Source: Thiothrix eikelboomii (lineage in GTDB: Bacteria; Pseudomonadota; Gammaproteobacteria; Thiotrichales; Thiotrichaceae). Taken from it: a DNA stretch of 64,000 nucleotides. This document shows, one piece after another, positions 9,789 through 18,053 of this stretch. The stretch is from the NCBI RefSeq assembly GCF_900167255.1, contig NZ_FUYB01000016.1:1-64000 (forward strand). The letters are read 5' to 3'. The notes under the pieces are model-generated. The model was not told the origin of the DNA. It searched no databases and was given only the letters and a program-made list of their open reading frames with translations. Every line of letters starts with the position of its first letter. Positions within the stretch are counted from its first letter, which is position 1. Both the position numbers and the translations under genes were made by a program.

Positions 9789-10091
9789 GAATAGCTCATG
9801 TTTGAGCTTTAAACTGATGCAAGTTTTGTTGCAGCCATCTTGGTCTTTCAGTGAATACTGGGACTAAGAGCTTTAGCCATCTTAAATACAAGGGCGCATA
9901 ATAAAGTGAAAGCTAGCCTTGGTGTTTGCTGGGTACTTTATAGGTGACTGTTTGTATATGGTGGCAACCGTTGCGGGTTTAGCTATGACTATCCTAGCTG
10001 ACCCGCTACTTTTTAATGGCGAGCAATGGTTAGGCGTGGCGTATCGGTAAACCCATCTAGATAACCAGATAAAAGGAGCAATAAGAACCCT
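9789..10091 (+). other. Intergenic gap between puuA-like and speB genes
   Basis: A 6-bp hairpin (AGCTCA at 9793-9798, TGAGCT at 9803-9808, followed by TTAAAC) lies just after the puuA-like stop and could weakly terminate. A 30-codon open frame at 9958-10050 (MVATVAGLAMTILADPLLF...) lacks a good ribosome-binding site and I do not call it a gene. AAGGAG at 10075-10080 serves the next gene. Confidence 0.35.
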
Positions 10092-11084
10092 ATGCAGGAT
10101 TCAAACATGAAGACTGAACCCGAATACGGTGATCAAGCCTTCCGGCGTAAAGGCTTATTAGGTCAAGCACCTGAAATGACTTATGGCGGTGCTTTAAGCT
10201 TTTTACGCCGCAGCTATAGCCGGGATTTGCAAGGTGCGGATGTAGTCGTCAGTGGCCTGCCTTATGACTCGGCGGTAACTTATCGTTCAGGAGCGCGTTT
10301 AGGTCCTAGAGCGATTCGGGCTGCATCGGTGCAATTAGCCGAGTTAAAATCTTTTCCCTTTGGTTTTCAGCCGTTTGAGCACTTAGCCGTAGTAGATTAT
10401 GGCGACTGCTTTTTAGATCCACATCACCCTGAAACCATCATCTCGACTATTGAAGCGCATATCAGCCAAATTTTAGCGGCAGGGGCTAGTCCCTTGACCT
10501 TTGGTGGCGATCATTTTGTGACTTACCCGATTTTGCGTGCTATTGCAAAGCAACATGGCCCAGTGGCACTCCTGCATTTTGATGCACATTGTGATACTTG
10601 GGACGATGATGGCACACGCTTTGATCATGGGAGTATGTTCTTACGTGCGAAACGTGAGGGGCTCATTGATGTTACGCATTCAGTGCAGGTCGGCATTCGT
10701 ACTTATAATGACTCTGATCACGGCTTTAGAATTCTAACTGCTCCGTGGGTGCACCGTGAGGGTATTAAGCGCACGGTCGAAGAAATTTATGAGCGTGTCG
10801 GCAATCAAAAACTGTATTTAAGCTTTGATATTGATTGCCTCGACCCTGCCTTTGCACCGGGTACGGGTACACCGGTTGTCGGTGGTTTAAGCACTGCCCA
10901 AGCTTTAGGTATCGTGCGTTCTTTAGGGCAACTCAATTTAGTTGGGATGGATGTCGTTGAGGTCGCACCGGCTTATGACTTATCCGAAGTAACCGCTTTA
11001 GCAGCGGCTACTTTGGCGCATGATTATTTATGTTTACTGGCGGAAAAGAAAGGTGCAGTGCGCGCACCTATTGGTTTATTGTGA
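10092..11084 (+). CDS. speB: Agmatinase / ureohydrolase
   Basis: Hydrolyses agmatine to putrescine and urea with a binuclear Mn centre; related guanidino substrates are possible. All metal motifs of the arginase/agmatinase family are present: GGDHFVTYPI, LLHFDAHCDTWDD and SFDIDCLDPAFAPGTGTP, and the product-site GGLS follows. 330 residues against 306 for E. coli SpeB; the extra length is at the N-terminus. It is followed after 7 bases by a glutamine amidotransferase gene, so the two form an operon. It would feed putrescine to the gamma-glutamyl pathway encoded just upstream. Confidence 0.92.
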   Translation: MQDSNMKTEPEYGDQAFRRKGLLGQAPEMTYGGALSFLRRSYSRDLQGADVVVSGLPYDSAVTYRSGARLGPRAIRAASVQLAELKSFPFGFQPFEHLAVVDYGDCFLDPHHPETIISTIEAHISQILAAGASPLTFGGDHFVTYPILRAIAKQHGPVALLHFDAHCDTWDDDGTRFDHGSMFLRAKREGLIDVTHSVQVGIRTYNDSDHGFRILTAPWVHREGIKRTVEEIYERVGNQKLYLSFDIDCLDPAFAPGTGTPVVGGLSTAQALGIVRSLGQLNLVGMDVVEVAPAYDLSEVTALAAATLAHDYLCLLAEKKGAVRAPIGLL

Positions 11085-11091
11085 GATCACG

Positions 11092-11811
11092 ATGTTAATT
11101 GGTATTTTAGAAACAGGTCGTCCACCTGAAGAGTTAAAAATAGCGTATGGCTCTTACGCAGATATGTTTAAGCGCTTATTAGGTGAGGCAGATAATCAGT
11201 TTGAATTTAGAGTCTATGCGGTTTTAGACGAGCAATTGCCAAGCAGCCCGCACGAGTGTGAAGCTTGGTTGGTGACGGGTTCACGGCATGGAGTCTATGA
11301 AAATTTGCCGTGGATGCTCAAGCTACAAGATTTCATTCGTGCTGTGTGGCAAGCCGAACGACCGATGATTGGTATTTGCTTTGGTCATCAGGTGATTGCG
11401 GCTGCTTTGGGTGGGCGCGTTGAAAAATCCACTAAAGGCTGGGGTGTTGGTCTGCAGGAATATACGATCAAGCAACCCCAAGCTTGGATGGGTGAGCAAT
11501 ACCATTTTACCTTAAATGCCATGCATCAAGATCAGGTGGTGGAATTACCTGCGAAGGCAGAAGTCTTTGCTAGCTCAGAATTCTGTGAATATGCAGGCTT
11601 AGTTTATGGTGGGCGGATTCTCACTTTCCAAGGTCATCCTGAGTTTTCTACCGATTTTGAAGAAGATTTATTGAAACTACGTCGTGGGACAGTGATACCA
11701 ACACTGATTGCAGATCAAGCATTAAGCGATTTAGAGCAAGCTGAAGTAAAACCCGAAGCTCATAGCGGTGAGTGGATGGCGAAGTTCTTAAAGCAAGCGA
11801 CGGGTGTCTAA
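11092..11811 (+). CDS. Class-I glutamine amidotransferase-like protein (possible gamma-glutamyl hydrolase)
   Basis: Triad glutamine-amidotransferase fold: nucleophile Cys in GICFGHQVIAAALGG, His in FQGHPEFSTDFEE, and oxyanion region VTGSRHGVYENLPWM. The 239-residue length fits the GMP-synthase-like stand-alone GATase1 group. The start at 11092 (MLIGILETGRPPEELKIAYG) follows the agmatinase stop by 7 bases; the reading frame is open further upstream inside speB. In E. coli the last step, hydrolysis of gamma-Glu-GABA, uses PuuD of a different (C26) branch of the same superfamily. Position suggests this protein fills that role, but an amidotransferase or peptide-hydrolase role elsewhere is equally compatible with the motifs. 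Confidence 0.75.
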   Translation: MLIGILETGRPPEELKIAYGSYADMFKRLLGEADNQFEFRVYAVLDEQLPSSPHECEAWLVTGSRHGVYENLPWMLKLQDFIRAVWQAERPMIGICFGHQVIAAALGGRVEKSTKGWGVGLQEYTIKQPQAWMGEQYHFTLNAMHQDQVVELPAKAEVFASSEFCEYAGLVYGGRILTFQGHPEFSTDFEEDLLKLRRGTVIPTLIADQALSDLEQAEVKPEAHSGEWMAKFLKQATGV

Positions 11812-11853
11812 GGACAAATGATGAACGAGCGGATGACAACGAAGCCAGTAGGA

Positions 11854-13392
11854 TTACAAGCGATGCAATTTAGCTAATAACTGCTCGCGGGTATTGGGGT
11901 CGGGGATTTTATTCAGCCAAGCCAAGGCTTGAGCTTGTTCCCCTAAGACTAAGCAAGCCGCTGCTAGGAGTGTCATACCTTCTGCTTGGATTAAAGCGTC
12001 CTTGGGGCTAGCGGCCAATATTTCTTCAGCTACTTTGATAAACTCGTAAGCGGCGGCGGTTTGTGCAAACCGATGATAATCTTTAATAATTTGCAAGACT
12101 ATCCCTAGCTTTTGAGTTTGAGCTGAATCCCCAGGTTCACTATCGACGATAAATAGCAAACTATTATTGGTGGCTCTTAAGTCTGCCAAGGTAGTGGCTA
12201 GCATGGCATGAGCCTGCTGATCCTGCCCTTGTAAGCGCAATAATAAACTGAAACTTGCACTCACGAGCGGCTGTTGGATAGCGGGTGCTCGGCTGAGTAA
12301 ATGATTAAAAGTTCTGAGAATATCGGCATCATTGCTGTGGTGATTTTGCTTTCTTTCTGAATCAGCTACCTTTAATAGCATTAAGGCGGCCGCGTATTGA
12401 TCCGTGAGTTGGTTGATGAAAGCGACCGCCAGCTCCGGTTTATTCAGCTCTAATAGGCGTTCTAATTTTTGATGATCCGCCTTAAATTGTTCAGGGCTAA
12501 GCTTATTTAAATAGGGATTGGGGCGGTCTTTTTCTAAGAGGGTTTTTAGCTGGTCTATTTGGGCTTGGCTAATAATTTGATGAGTTTTAGCGCTGTTTGG
12601 CTCAGTCGCGGATAAGGGTTCTCGTGTTGGCTTTGCTGCTAGATCGGAAGGTTCAGCTAGCTCAGCGGTCAGGGTTTTAGTATTCGGCCCCGCTGCACCT
12701 TCGAGTTTTTGCAGCCCCAAGGGCGGTTGTGAGGCTAAAGTGTGTGTTTCTTTACGTTGAATGCTAGTGATAATTAGAATCCCTGCCAACAACATCAAAG
12801 CAATGGCGGTAACTCCAATTGCAATATCGAGGGGGCGCTTAGTACTTTCTAGGCTAATTTGTAATTTTGCTTCACGTCTTAATTGTTCCTCCTCACCTAA
12901 GCGCGCACGTGCTAAAGCTTCCCGCATTAATTTATCTTGTTGGAATTTATAAACGCCACTTTCTTGGGTAGGATTATCTTCACGCCGTGGATGGCGTTGG
13001 TATTTCTCTGCGACTAAATTACAGTTTTGGCAGGTATTCATTCCCGACTTACTGCGTGGCTGTTGATGCTGACAAGCCGGGCAGATGTGAAGATCCTTGG
13101 TGGTGTTCTCTACTAAGTTTAATTTTTCAACCGTCTGCTGTAAGGTCGGGCGTATCGAGGTTTCTACCATTAGCTCCCGAAAGCGTTTTTGGTAGTACTC
13201 GGCTTCATCTTGAGTAATATTTTCTAAGACGGCTGTTTTACTATCTGGGAATAGCAAGCCTTCAGAGAGTTTATATTCAATATAGGGATCACCTTCTTTA
13301 TCTAGCAATACCAGCAAATCACGCACCAAATGGTCGACAGGTTCGACCGAGGCGTGATGCTGAATAACAAGATCGTAATGGTGCTCCAACAT
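11854..13392 (-). CDS. Zinc-ribbon, single-pass membrane protein of unknown function
   Basis: I do not recognise the family. The N-terminal 90 residues are acidic and soluble (DHLVRDLLVLLDKEGDPYIE). A four-Cys zinc ribbon follows at about 104-125 (CPACQHQ ... CQNC), then a charged helical stretch, a transmembrane helix at about 189-209 (IAIGVTAIALMLLAGILIIT) and a Pro/Thr/Glu-rich linker. The C-terminus is a long helical region (280-512) with TPR-like patterns such as AMLATTLADLRATNN and AQALAWLNKIPDP. Topology suggests a cytoplasmic zinc ribbon and a periplasmic helical repeat domain. It stands alone on the minus strand, converging with the amidotransferase gene. Confidence 0.7.
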   Translation of the reverse strand: MLEHHYDLVIQHHASVEPVDHLVRDLLVLLDKEGDPYIEYKLSEGLLFPDSKTAVLENITQDEAEYYQKRFRELMVETSIRPTLQQTVEKLNLVENTTKDLHICPACQHQQPRSKSGMNTCQNCNLVAEKYQRHPRREDNPTQESGVYKFQQDKLMREALARARLGEEEQLRREAKLQISLESTKRPLDIAIGVTAIALMLLAGILIITSIQRKETHTLASQPPLGLQKLEGAAGPNTKTLTAELAEPSDLAAKPTREPLSATEPNSAKTHQIISQAQIDQLKTLLEKDRPNPYLNKLSPEQFKADHQKLERLLELNKPELAVAFINQLTDQYAAALMLLKVADSERKQNHHSNDADILRTFNHLLSRAPAIQQPLVSASFSLLLRLQGQDQQAHAMLATTLADLRATNNSLLFIVDSEPGDSAQTQKLGIVLQIIKDYHRFAQTAAAYEFIKVAEEILAASPKDALIQAEGMTLLAAACLVLGEQAQALAWLNKIPDPNTREQLLAKLHRL

Positions 13393-13517
13393 CGAAACCT
13401 AAACCTTATTGTTATGATTTTTTGCATCTTAATGACACAATAATGGCGCTAAGTTAACGGTTTGTAAGTTCGCTGTAAACTTTTTAGGAATGAGCGGATC
13501 GTCGGTAGCTGGATTGA

Positions 13518-13763
13518 CTAGTGGTCAGCTTTGGTTTTAAGCGGTTTTTTTGGCTCAGGAACGAGATCAATGCCACCTTCATGCCAAGGGTGACAACGTG
13601 AAATTCTGCGTACTCCCAACCAAGTTCCTTGCAGTGCACCATGCTTTTCAATGGCTTCCCTCGTGTAATGCGAGCAAGTTGGATAATAGCGGCAGTTATT
13701 CCCTAAGAGAGGGCTAAGAAAGAGTTGATAGCCGCGAATGATGCCGATGAGTACTCGTTTCAT
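13518..13763 (-). CDS. yidD: Membrane protein insertion efficiency factor YidD
   Basis: Small amphipathic inner-membrane-associated protein that assists YidC-dependent insertion. Diagnostic motifs are [32 protein letters not shown] and [17 protein letters not shown]. 81 residues, close to the family's usual 70-85. Its start overlaps the hisI stop by four bases (13760-13763), so it is translationally coupled to hisI rather than to the usual rpmH-rnpA-yidC cluster. Confidence 0.95.
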   Translation of the reverse strand: MKRVLIGIIRGYQLFLSPLLGNNCRYYPTCSHYTREAIEKHGALQGTWLGVRRISRCHPWHEGGIDLVPEPKKPLKTKADH

Positions 13764-14182
13764 GGATTGACGGGTGAGTGCTGATACAAAGTCTGGGGAT
13801 CAATCAATGGTTCGCTATCAACAATGACTTGATCATGCTCAACTTTATAGAAAAAACAATGTCGCCGTCCAGTATGGCAAGCAGCCCCTGTTTGATCGAC
13901 TAATAATAAAATGGTGTCTAAATCACAATCAAAGCGCAACTCTTTCAAGAGTTGCACTTGGCCTGAAGATTCACCCTTACGCCAAAAGGCTTGGCGGGAG
14001 CGCGACCAATAGCACACGCACCCAGTTTGTAGGGTTTCCTCAATAGAAGCACGATTCATCCAAGCCATCATCAGCATTTCACCGGTATCATGCTGCTGAG
14101 CAATGGCAGGAATTAGTCCTGCTTCATTATATTTCAACTGATCCAAGAAGCTGCTTAAGTGTTGGTTGTTAATGGCGGTCAT
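13760..14182 (-). CDS. hisI: Phosphoribosyl-AMP cyclohydrolase
   Basis: Opens the purine ring of PR-AMP, the third step of histidine synthesis. Single-domain form without the HisE pyrophosphohydrolase. Visible are the substrate segment [19 protein letters not shown], the [20 protein letters not shown] block, and the metal-binding residues in [20 protein letters not shown] with [10 protein letters not shown]. 140 residues fits monofunctional HisI. It overlaps the DUF971 stop by one base and the yidD start by four, so the three genes form a tight unit. Confidence 0.94.
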   Translation of the reverse strand: MTAINNQHLSSFLDQLKYNEAGLIPAIAQQHDTGEMLMMAWMNRASIEETLQTGCVCYWSRSRQAFWRKGESSGQVQLLKELRFDCDLDTILLLVDQTGAACHTGRRHCFFYKVEHDQVIVDSEPLIDPQTLYQHSPVNP

Positions 14183-14547
14183 TAGATGATTTGCCCTGGG
14201 GCTTTACGTTGATAACCGTGCGCGGCGAGCCTTGTTAAATAATCATCCCAATGTTGCTGCTGGTGTTTGCCTAAATCATACAGCAGCTTCCAATCGTATA
14301 AGCCGCTGTCATGATTATCATCAAATACCAGTTTTACTGCATAGTAACCGACGGGTTCAATCGCAGTGATATTTACATTTTCCTTGCCAATTTGTAGCTT
14401 TTCTTGGCCAGGGCCATGACCACGCACTTCCGCAGAAGGCGAGTAAACTCGTAAGTATTCACAGCTTAAAGTATGGGTCTCACCATCAGGCCATTCGATC
14501 ACTAGCTCACGCGATTTCTGGTTGAGGGTTAAATTCGTCGGTGTCAT
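14182..14547 (-). CDS. DUF971 (gamma-butyrobetaine hydroxylase-like N-terminal) domain protein
   Basis: A 121-residue protein equal to one DUF971/GBBH-like domain: VIEWPDGETHTLSCEYLRVY, EPVGYYAVKLVFDDNHDSGLYDW and YLTRLAAHGY. In gammaproteobacteria this gene commonly lies beside hslVU, as here (10 bases after the hslU stop). Known relatives bind metal or link to Fe-S proteins, but the biochemical role is not established. Expression is likely from the hslVU promoter. Confidence 0.88.
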   Translation of the reverse strand: MTPTNLTLNQKSRELVIEWPDGETHTLSCEYLRVYSPSAEVRGHGPGQEKLQIGKENVNITAIEPVGYYAVKLVFDDNHDSGLYDWKLLYDLGKHQQQHWDDYLTRLAAHGYQRKAPGQII

Positions 14548-14557
14548 GCCTAGCTCC

Positions 14558-15931
14558 TTAGAGGATATAGCGGCTTAAATCTTCATCTTTGACCAATTCG
14601 CCTAAAGTGGCATCCACATGCGCTCCATCAACAATTTTCGCACCATCACAATCAGGAGCAGCATACAGTACATCTTCCAACAAGCGCTCCATCACCGTAT
14701 GTAAGCGGCGTGCGCCAATGTTTTCGGTGCGTTCATTCACCTCAAAGGCAATTTGCGCGATTCGCTGAATGGCATCTTGGGTGAATTCTAACTTCACACC
14801 TTCAGTAGCTAATAAGCCTTGATACTGCTCGGTTAAAGAAGCACTCGGTTCAGTGAGAATGCGTTCAAAGTCGCCCGCTGTTAAAGCCTCCATTTCAACC
14901 CGAATCGGTAAACGACCTTGTAATTCGGGAATTAAATCGGAAGGCTTTGAGACGTGGAAAGCACCTGAGGCAATAAACAAAATATGGTCGGTTTTAATCA
15001 TGCCATATTTCGTATTGACCGTTGAACCCTCAATAAGGGGTAGCAGGTCACGTTGTACACCCTCACGTGAGACATCAGCGCCACTGACTTGGCCGCTGCG
15101 TGCGATTTTGTCGATCTCATCAAGGAAGACAATACCCGTTTGCTCAACTGAATTGAGGGCACGTTGTTTAAGTTCATCTTCGTTGACCATTTTGTGAGCT
15201 TCCTCTTCGGTCAGCAGCTTCATGGCTTCTTTAACTTTCAATTTACGGCGGCGTTTCTTTTGACTACCCATGTTTTGAAACATGCTTTGCAGCTGGCTCG
15301 CCATCTCTTCCATACCCGGAGGGGTCATAATTTCCACCCCCACATTAGCACCCGTTAGTTCGATTTCTAGTTCTTTGTCATCGAGTTCACCTTCACGTAA
15401 TTTCTTACGGAATTTTTGACGAGTCGGGTTATTGTCGGCAGTTTCTTTTTTATTGGTTTCGTCTGGGTCAATTTCTAGCCATGCATTGATCGACGGGTTA
15501 CTCGTTTCTTGCTTAGGGCGAGGTAATAGAATATCTAAAATCCGCTCTTCAGCCGCTTCTTGTGCTCGATAGCGGACTTTTGCCACTTCTTGCTCACGGA
15601 GCATCTTGACCGCTACATCGGCAAGATCACGAATAATGGAATCGACTTCTTTACCGACATAACCAACCTCAGTAAATTTGGTGGCTTCCACTTTAATAAA
15701 AGGGGCATTGGCTAAACGGGCGAGGCGACGGGCGATTTCCGTTTTACCTACCCCTGTCGGGCCAATCATCAGAATATTTTTCGGAGTCACTTCATGACGT
15801 AATGGGTCTTGCATTTGCTGGCGACGCCAACGATTACGCAAAGCAATCGCCACTGAGCGTTTAGCTTTATCTTGCCCAATGACGTGCTTGTCCAGTTCTT
15901 GAACGATTTCGCGGGGTGTCATAGTGGACAT
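14558..15931 (-). CDS. hslU: ATP-dependent protease ATPase subunit HslU
   Basis: AAA+ unfoldase that feeds substrates into the HslV peptidase. Walker [16 protein letters not shown], Walker [11 protein letters not shown], and the sensor and arginine regions [12 protein letters not shown] and [18 protein letters not shown] are clear. The inserted I domain spans roughly 110-240. The start at 15931 ([19 protein letters not shown]) matches the family, with GAGGAG upstream; the frame also opens 6 codons earlier. 457 residues. It begins four bases after the hslV stop. The C-terminus ends SRYIL, the conserved tail that docks into HslV. Confidence 0.97.
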   Translation of the reverse strand: MSTMTPREIVQELDKHVIGQDKAKRSVAIALRNRWRRQQMQDPLRHEVTPKNILMIGPTGVGKTEIARRLARLANAPFIKVEATKFTEVGYVGKEVDSIIRDLADVAVKMLREQEVAKVRYRAQEAAEERILDILLPRPKQETSNPSINAWLEIDPDETNKKETADNNPTRQKFRKKLREGELDDKELEIELTGANVGVEIMTPPGMEEMASQLQSMFQNMGSQKKRRRKLKVKEAMKLLTEEEAHKMVNEDELKQRALNSVEQTGIVFLDEIDKIARSGQVSGADVSREGVQRDLLPLIEGSTVNTKYGMIKTDHILFIASGAFHVSKPSDLIPELQGRLPIRVEMEALTAGDFERILTEPSASLTEQYQGLLATEGVKLEFTQDAIQRIAQIAFEVNERTENIGARRLHTVMERLLEDVLYAAPDCDGAKIVDGAHVDATLGELVKDEDLSRYIL

Positions 15932-15935
15932 GGAA

Positions 15936-16469
15936 TTAAAGCTCCTCAATGGTCAAATTATGATTACTATAAATACAAATATCGCCAGCGATATGTAAAC
16001 CTTTTTCGACAATTTCGCGGGCGCTTAAATCGGTGTTTTCCAGCAGAGCACGTGCCGCCGATTGCGCGAAAGCCCCCCCAGAACCAATCGCGATTAAATC
16101 ATTTTCCTGCTCAACCACATCACCATTACCGGTAATCAGAAGTGAAGCGGTGTTGTCTGCTACGATTAATAATGCTTCTAAGCGACGCAACATTCGATCG
16201 GTGCGCCAATCTTTAGCTAACTCAACGGCTGCCCGAGTGAGATTACCATTATGGGCTTGTAGCTTCGATTCAAAGCGCTCAAATAGTGTGAAAGCATCAG
16301 CTGTACCCCCTGCAAAACCTGCGAGCACCTTATCATTGTAGAGACGGCGCACTTTACGCGCATTGCCCTTCATAACGGTATTGCCTAGTGTGACTTGTCC
16401 ATCACCACCGATCACGACTTTACCGTGACGGCGCACACTTAATATGGTAGTTCCTCTGTATTGCTCCAA
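15936..16469 (-). CDS. hslV: ATP-dependent protease peptidase subunit HslV, probable TTG start
   Basis: Proteasome-like Thr peptidase; a short propeptide is removed to expose the Thr of [16 protein letters not shown]. No ATG lies in a suitable place. A TTG at 16469 gives (M)[11 protein letters not shown] with TGCGGAG about 9 bases upstream and fits the short propeptides of relatives. The frame can be extended to another TTG at 16520. [55 protein letters not shown] and [15 protein letters not shown] are family hallmarks. It is transcribed with hslU and the DUF971, hisI and yidD genes. Confidence 0.93.
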   Translation of the reverse strand: MEQYRGTTILSVRRHGKVVIGGDGQVTLGNTVMKGNARKVRRLYNDKVLAGFAGGTADAFTLFERFESKLQAHNGNLTRAAVELAKDWRTDRMLRRLEALLIVADNTASLLITGNGDVVEQENDLIAIGSGGAFAQSAARALLENTDLSAREIVEKGLHIAGDICIYSNHNLTIEEL

Positions 16470-16592
16470 AGCTTGCTCCGCAAATGTTCTAAGTATCCAG
16501 TCTGGTCTATATGGGCGCAATCACTAAATTCAATAGTCCGCAGTGCTTTTGAAAAATCTTCATTTGTAAAAACCTAGTATTTTATGTTTATA

Positions 16593-16601
16593 TGTTATAC
16601 T
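16593..16601 (+). promoter_or_regulatory. Candidate extended -10 promoter element upstream of the small membrane peptide
   Basis: TGTTATACT at 16593-16601 matches an extended -10 element (TGnTATACT) inside a strongly AT-rich stretch between hslV and the small ORF. No good -35 is seen, which extended -10 promoters can tolerate. It would give a leader of about 90 bases before the peptide gene. Confidence 0.4.
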
Positions 16602-16698
16602 CAAATGACTGTGGAAAGTCTTTTATGTTCAATGGTTTAGACGCAACATTAGTTGTTTTTTAACCACAATCCAACCTAGAGGATTCAGGAGGTGAATC

Positions 16699-16821
16699 AT
16701 GGCTATCGTCGTTGGTCTTATTGTTTTAGGTCTACTGGTAGGTTTTGTCTGCTATACCAGCCGCTGCACAGTGCGCAATAGTCGTGCTCTACCTAAGGAA
16801 ATCGCCGATAAACTCATGTAA
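16699..16821 (+). CDS. 40-residue single-pass membrane peptide, unrecognised
   Basis: A strong ribosome-binding site (AGGAGGTGA, 16688-16696) sits correctly before an ATG. The peptide starts with a transmembrane helix (MAIVVGLIVLGLLVGFVCYT, residues 1-20) and ends in a basic, polar tail (SRCTVRNSRALPKEIADKLM). It has its own candidate promoter upstream and a hairpin downstream, so it looks like a real, separately transcribed gene. I know no family for it. Plausible roles are a stress-linked regulator of a membrane complex or a hydrophobic toxin-like peptide, but nothing in the sequence decides this. Confidence 0.7.
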   Translation: MAIVVGLIVLGLLVGFVCYTSRCTVRNSRALPKEIADKLM

Positions 16822-16887
16822 TGTAGGTATAGTCCTCTATTATAACTAAGGCATTCAGCCACACCACATCGACTATTTTAACTCTGG

Positions 16888-16914
16888 CTCTACCCGCTTT
16901 TGCGGGTAGAGTCT
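16888..16914 (+). terminator. Hairpin after the small membrane peptide gene
   Basis: A perfect 10-bp GC-rich stem, CTCTACCCGC (16888-16897) and GCGGGTAGAG (16902-16911) with a TTTT loop, is followed by TCTTATT. This is a credible intrinsic terminator 66 bases after the peptide stop and just before the next gene. Confidence 0.7.
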
Positions 16915-16933
16915 TATTGGGTCTAGCCAATCA

Positions 16934-17671
16934 GTGCGTTTAAAAACCAAGTCTTGGATTCGCCGCTTAACTATCTTGCCATTAGGTTTAAGTTTTGCAA
17001 GCTATGCTGTCAGTACGATCACTCAACCAAACTCAGTGACTCAAATGCCTTCGCCCTCCTCCACTGCAGCAGTGAAGCCCCCTAAAAGCACAAATACACT
17101 ACCTGCGAGTAAAACCATCGACTGGATTGATTTACTTCCCATGAATGTGAATAGAGAGGTATTGATGGAGCATTATGCTGACTTAATCATTCAACGTTTA
17201 GATCCCGCCGATGACCCGAATCTCCAAGCAAACCTCATGGCTGAATTTGCACAAGCCCCAACTAATCCAGACTTAGCAGGCAACACTATCCGTCTCGCAG
17301 GCTATATGGTGGTCTTAGCTAGCCGCGAAGATCGTATCACTGAATTTTTATTAGTCCCCTATTCCGGTGCAGGTCTGCATCAGCCAGCTCCTCCTGCGAA
17401 TCAAATGATTTTAGTACGTGCTCAACCAGAGCAGGCCTTGCTGACGAGCCAAGAATATGAGTCGGTTTGGGTTGAAGGCAAGCTACAGATTCAGAGTAAT
17501 ACGACAGCTAGCGCCCAAGTTAACTATTTAATCGACCCTGCTCAAGTGCGGCTCTATACAGCCGAAGACGCTAAACAAGCTGAAACTCAAGCAGTGGAAA
17601 CGACGCACAACGAACCAGATCATGCACATGAGCAATCTAAAGATGGAGATGAAACTCCTCATCCTGAGTAG
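16934..17671 (+). CDS. Exported DUF3299-type protein, GTG start
   Basis: A hydrophobic N-terminal signal (RRLTILPLGLSFASYAVSTI) and a Ser/Pro/Thr-rich linker precede a domain at about 60-215 with IDWIDLLPMN, IRLAGYMVVLASREDRITEF and LLVPYSGAGLHQPAPPANQM. This pattern matches the DUF3299 group of small secreted or lipid-anchored proteins often found near ABC-type lipoprotein or metal exporters. The last 35 residues are Glu/His-rich (THNEPDHAHEQSKDGDETPH), which could bind metal. The start codon is GTG at 16934. It converges on the VanZ-like gene, with stops one base apart. Confidence 0.72.
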   Translation: MRLKTKSWIRRLTILPLGLSFASYAVSTITQPNSVTQMPSPSSTAAVKPPKSTNTLPASKTIDWIDLLPMNVNREVLMEHYADLIIQRLDPADDPNLQANLMAEFAQAPTNPDLAGNTIRLAGYMVVLASREDRITEFLLVPYSGAGLHQPAPPANQMILVRAQPEQALLTSQEYESVWVEGKLQIQSNTTASAQVNYLIDPAQVRLYTAEDAKQAETQAVETTHNEPDHAHEQSKDGDETPHPE

Positions 17672-17672
17672 T

Positions 17673-18047
17673 CTAAGCGCTTGATTTTACCTTTAAGATC
17701 ATTCTGAATAGCAACCAATACACCATTAAACCCACCGCATCGGCTACAAAGTCTAATAGCGAAAACATTCTCCACGGCGTAAACGACTGCAAAACCTCGA
17801 TCAAAGCGCCATAACCTAACAGGATCGGTACTTGAAACCGCCAAAAGTCTTTGCGGCTCGCCATATCCAATAAGGCAGCATACGCAAAAAAAGCTGTCGT
17901 ATGCAGCAACTTATCGTTGAGTTGAATTTCTCCCGTATCTGGCGAGGGTATCAAAGCTAACACTAACCCCAAGCCTAAGAGGATGAGAAATAGCCACATT
18001 AACAGTCGCCGCTGCGGTACGGGTAAATTGAAAAATCGAGTTGGCAT
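17673..18047 (-). CDS. VanZ-like family membrane protein
   Basis: A 124-residue integral membrane protein with about four helices: LLMWLFLILLGLGLVLALIP, HTTAFFAYAALLDMA, VPILLGYGALIEVLQSF and DFVADAVGLMVYWLLFRMI. The NDKLLHTTAFFAYAALL, ALIEVLQ and SLLDFVADAVG motifs are typical of VanZ-like domains, whose function is unknown outside teicoplanin resistance. It lies 6 bases downstream of the patatin gene on the same strand, probably in one transcript. Confidence 0.85.
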   Translation of the reverse strand: MPTRFFNLPVPQRRLLMWLFLILLGLGLVLALIPSPDTGEIQLNDKLLHTTAFFAYAALLDMASRKDFWRFQVPILLGYGALIEVLQSFTPWRMFSLLDFVADAVGLMVYWLLFRMILKVKSSA

Positions 18048-18053
18048 GGTTAG

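Noticed and set aside
9958-10050. 30-codon hydrophobic frame before speB
   Set aside because: No clear ribosome-binding site and no resemblance to a known peptide; noted only in the intergenic entry.
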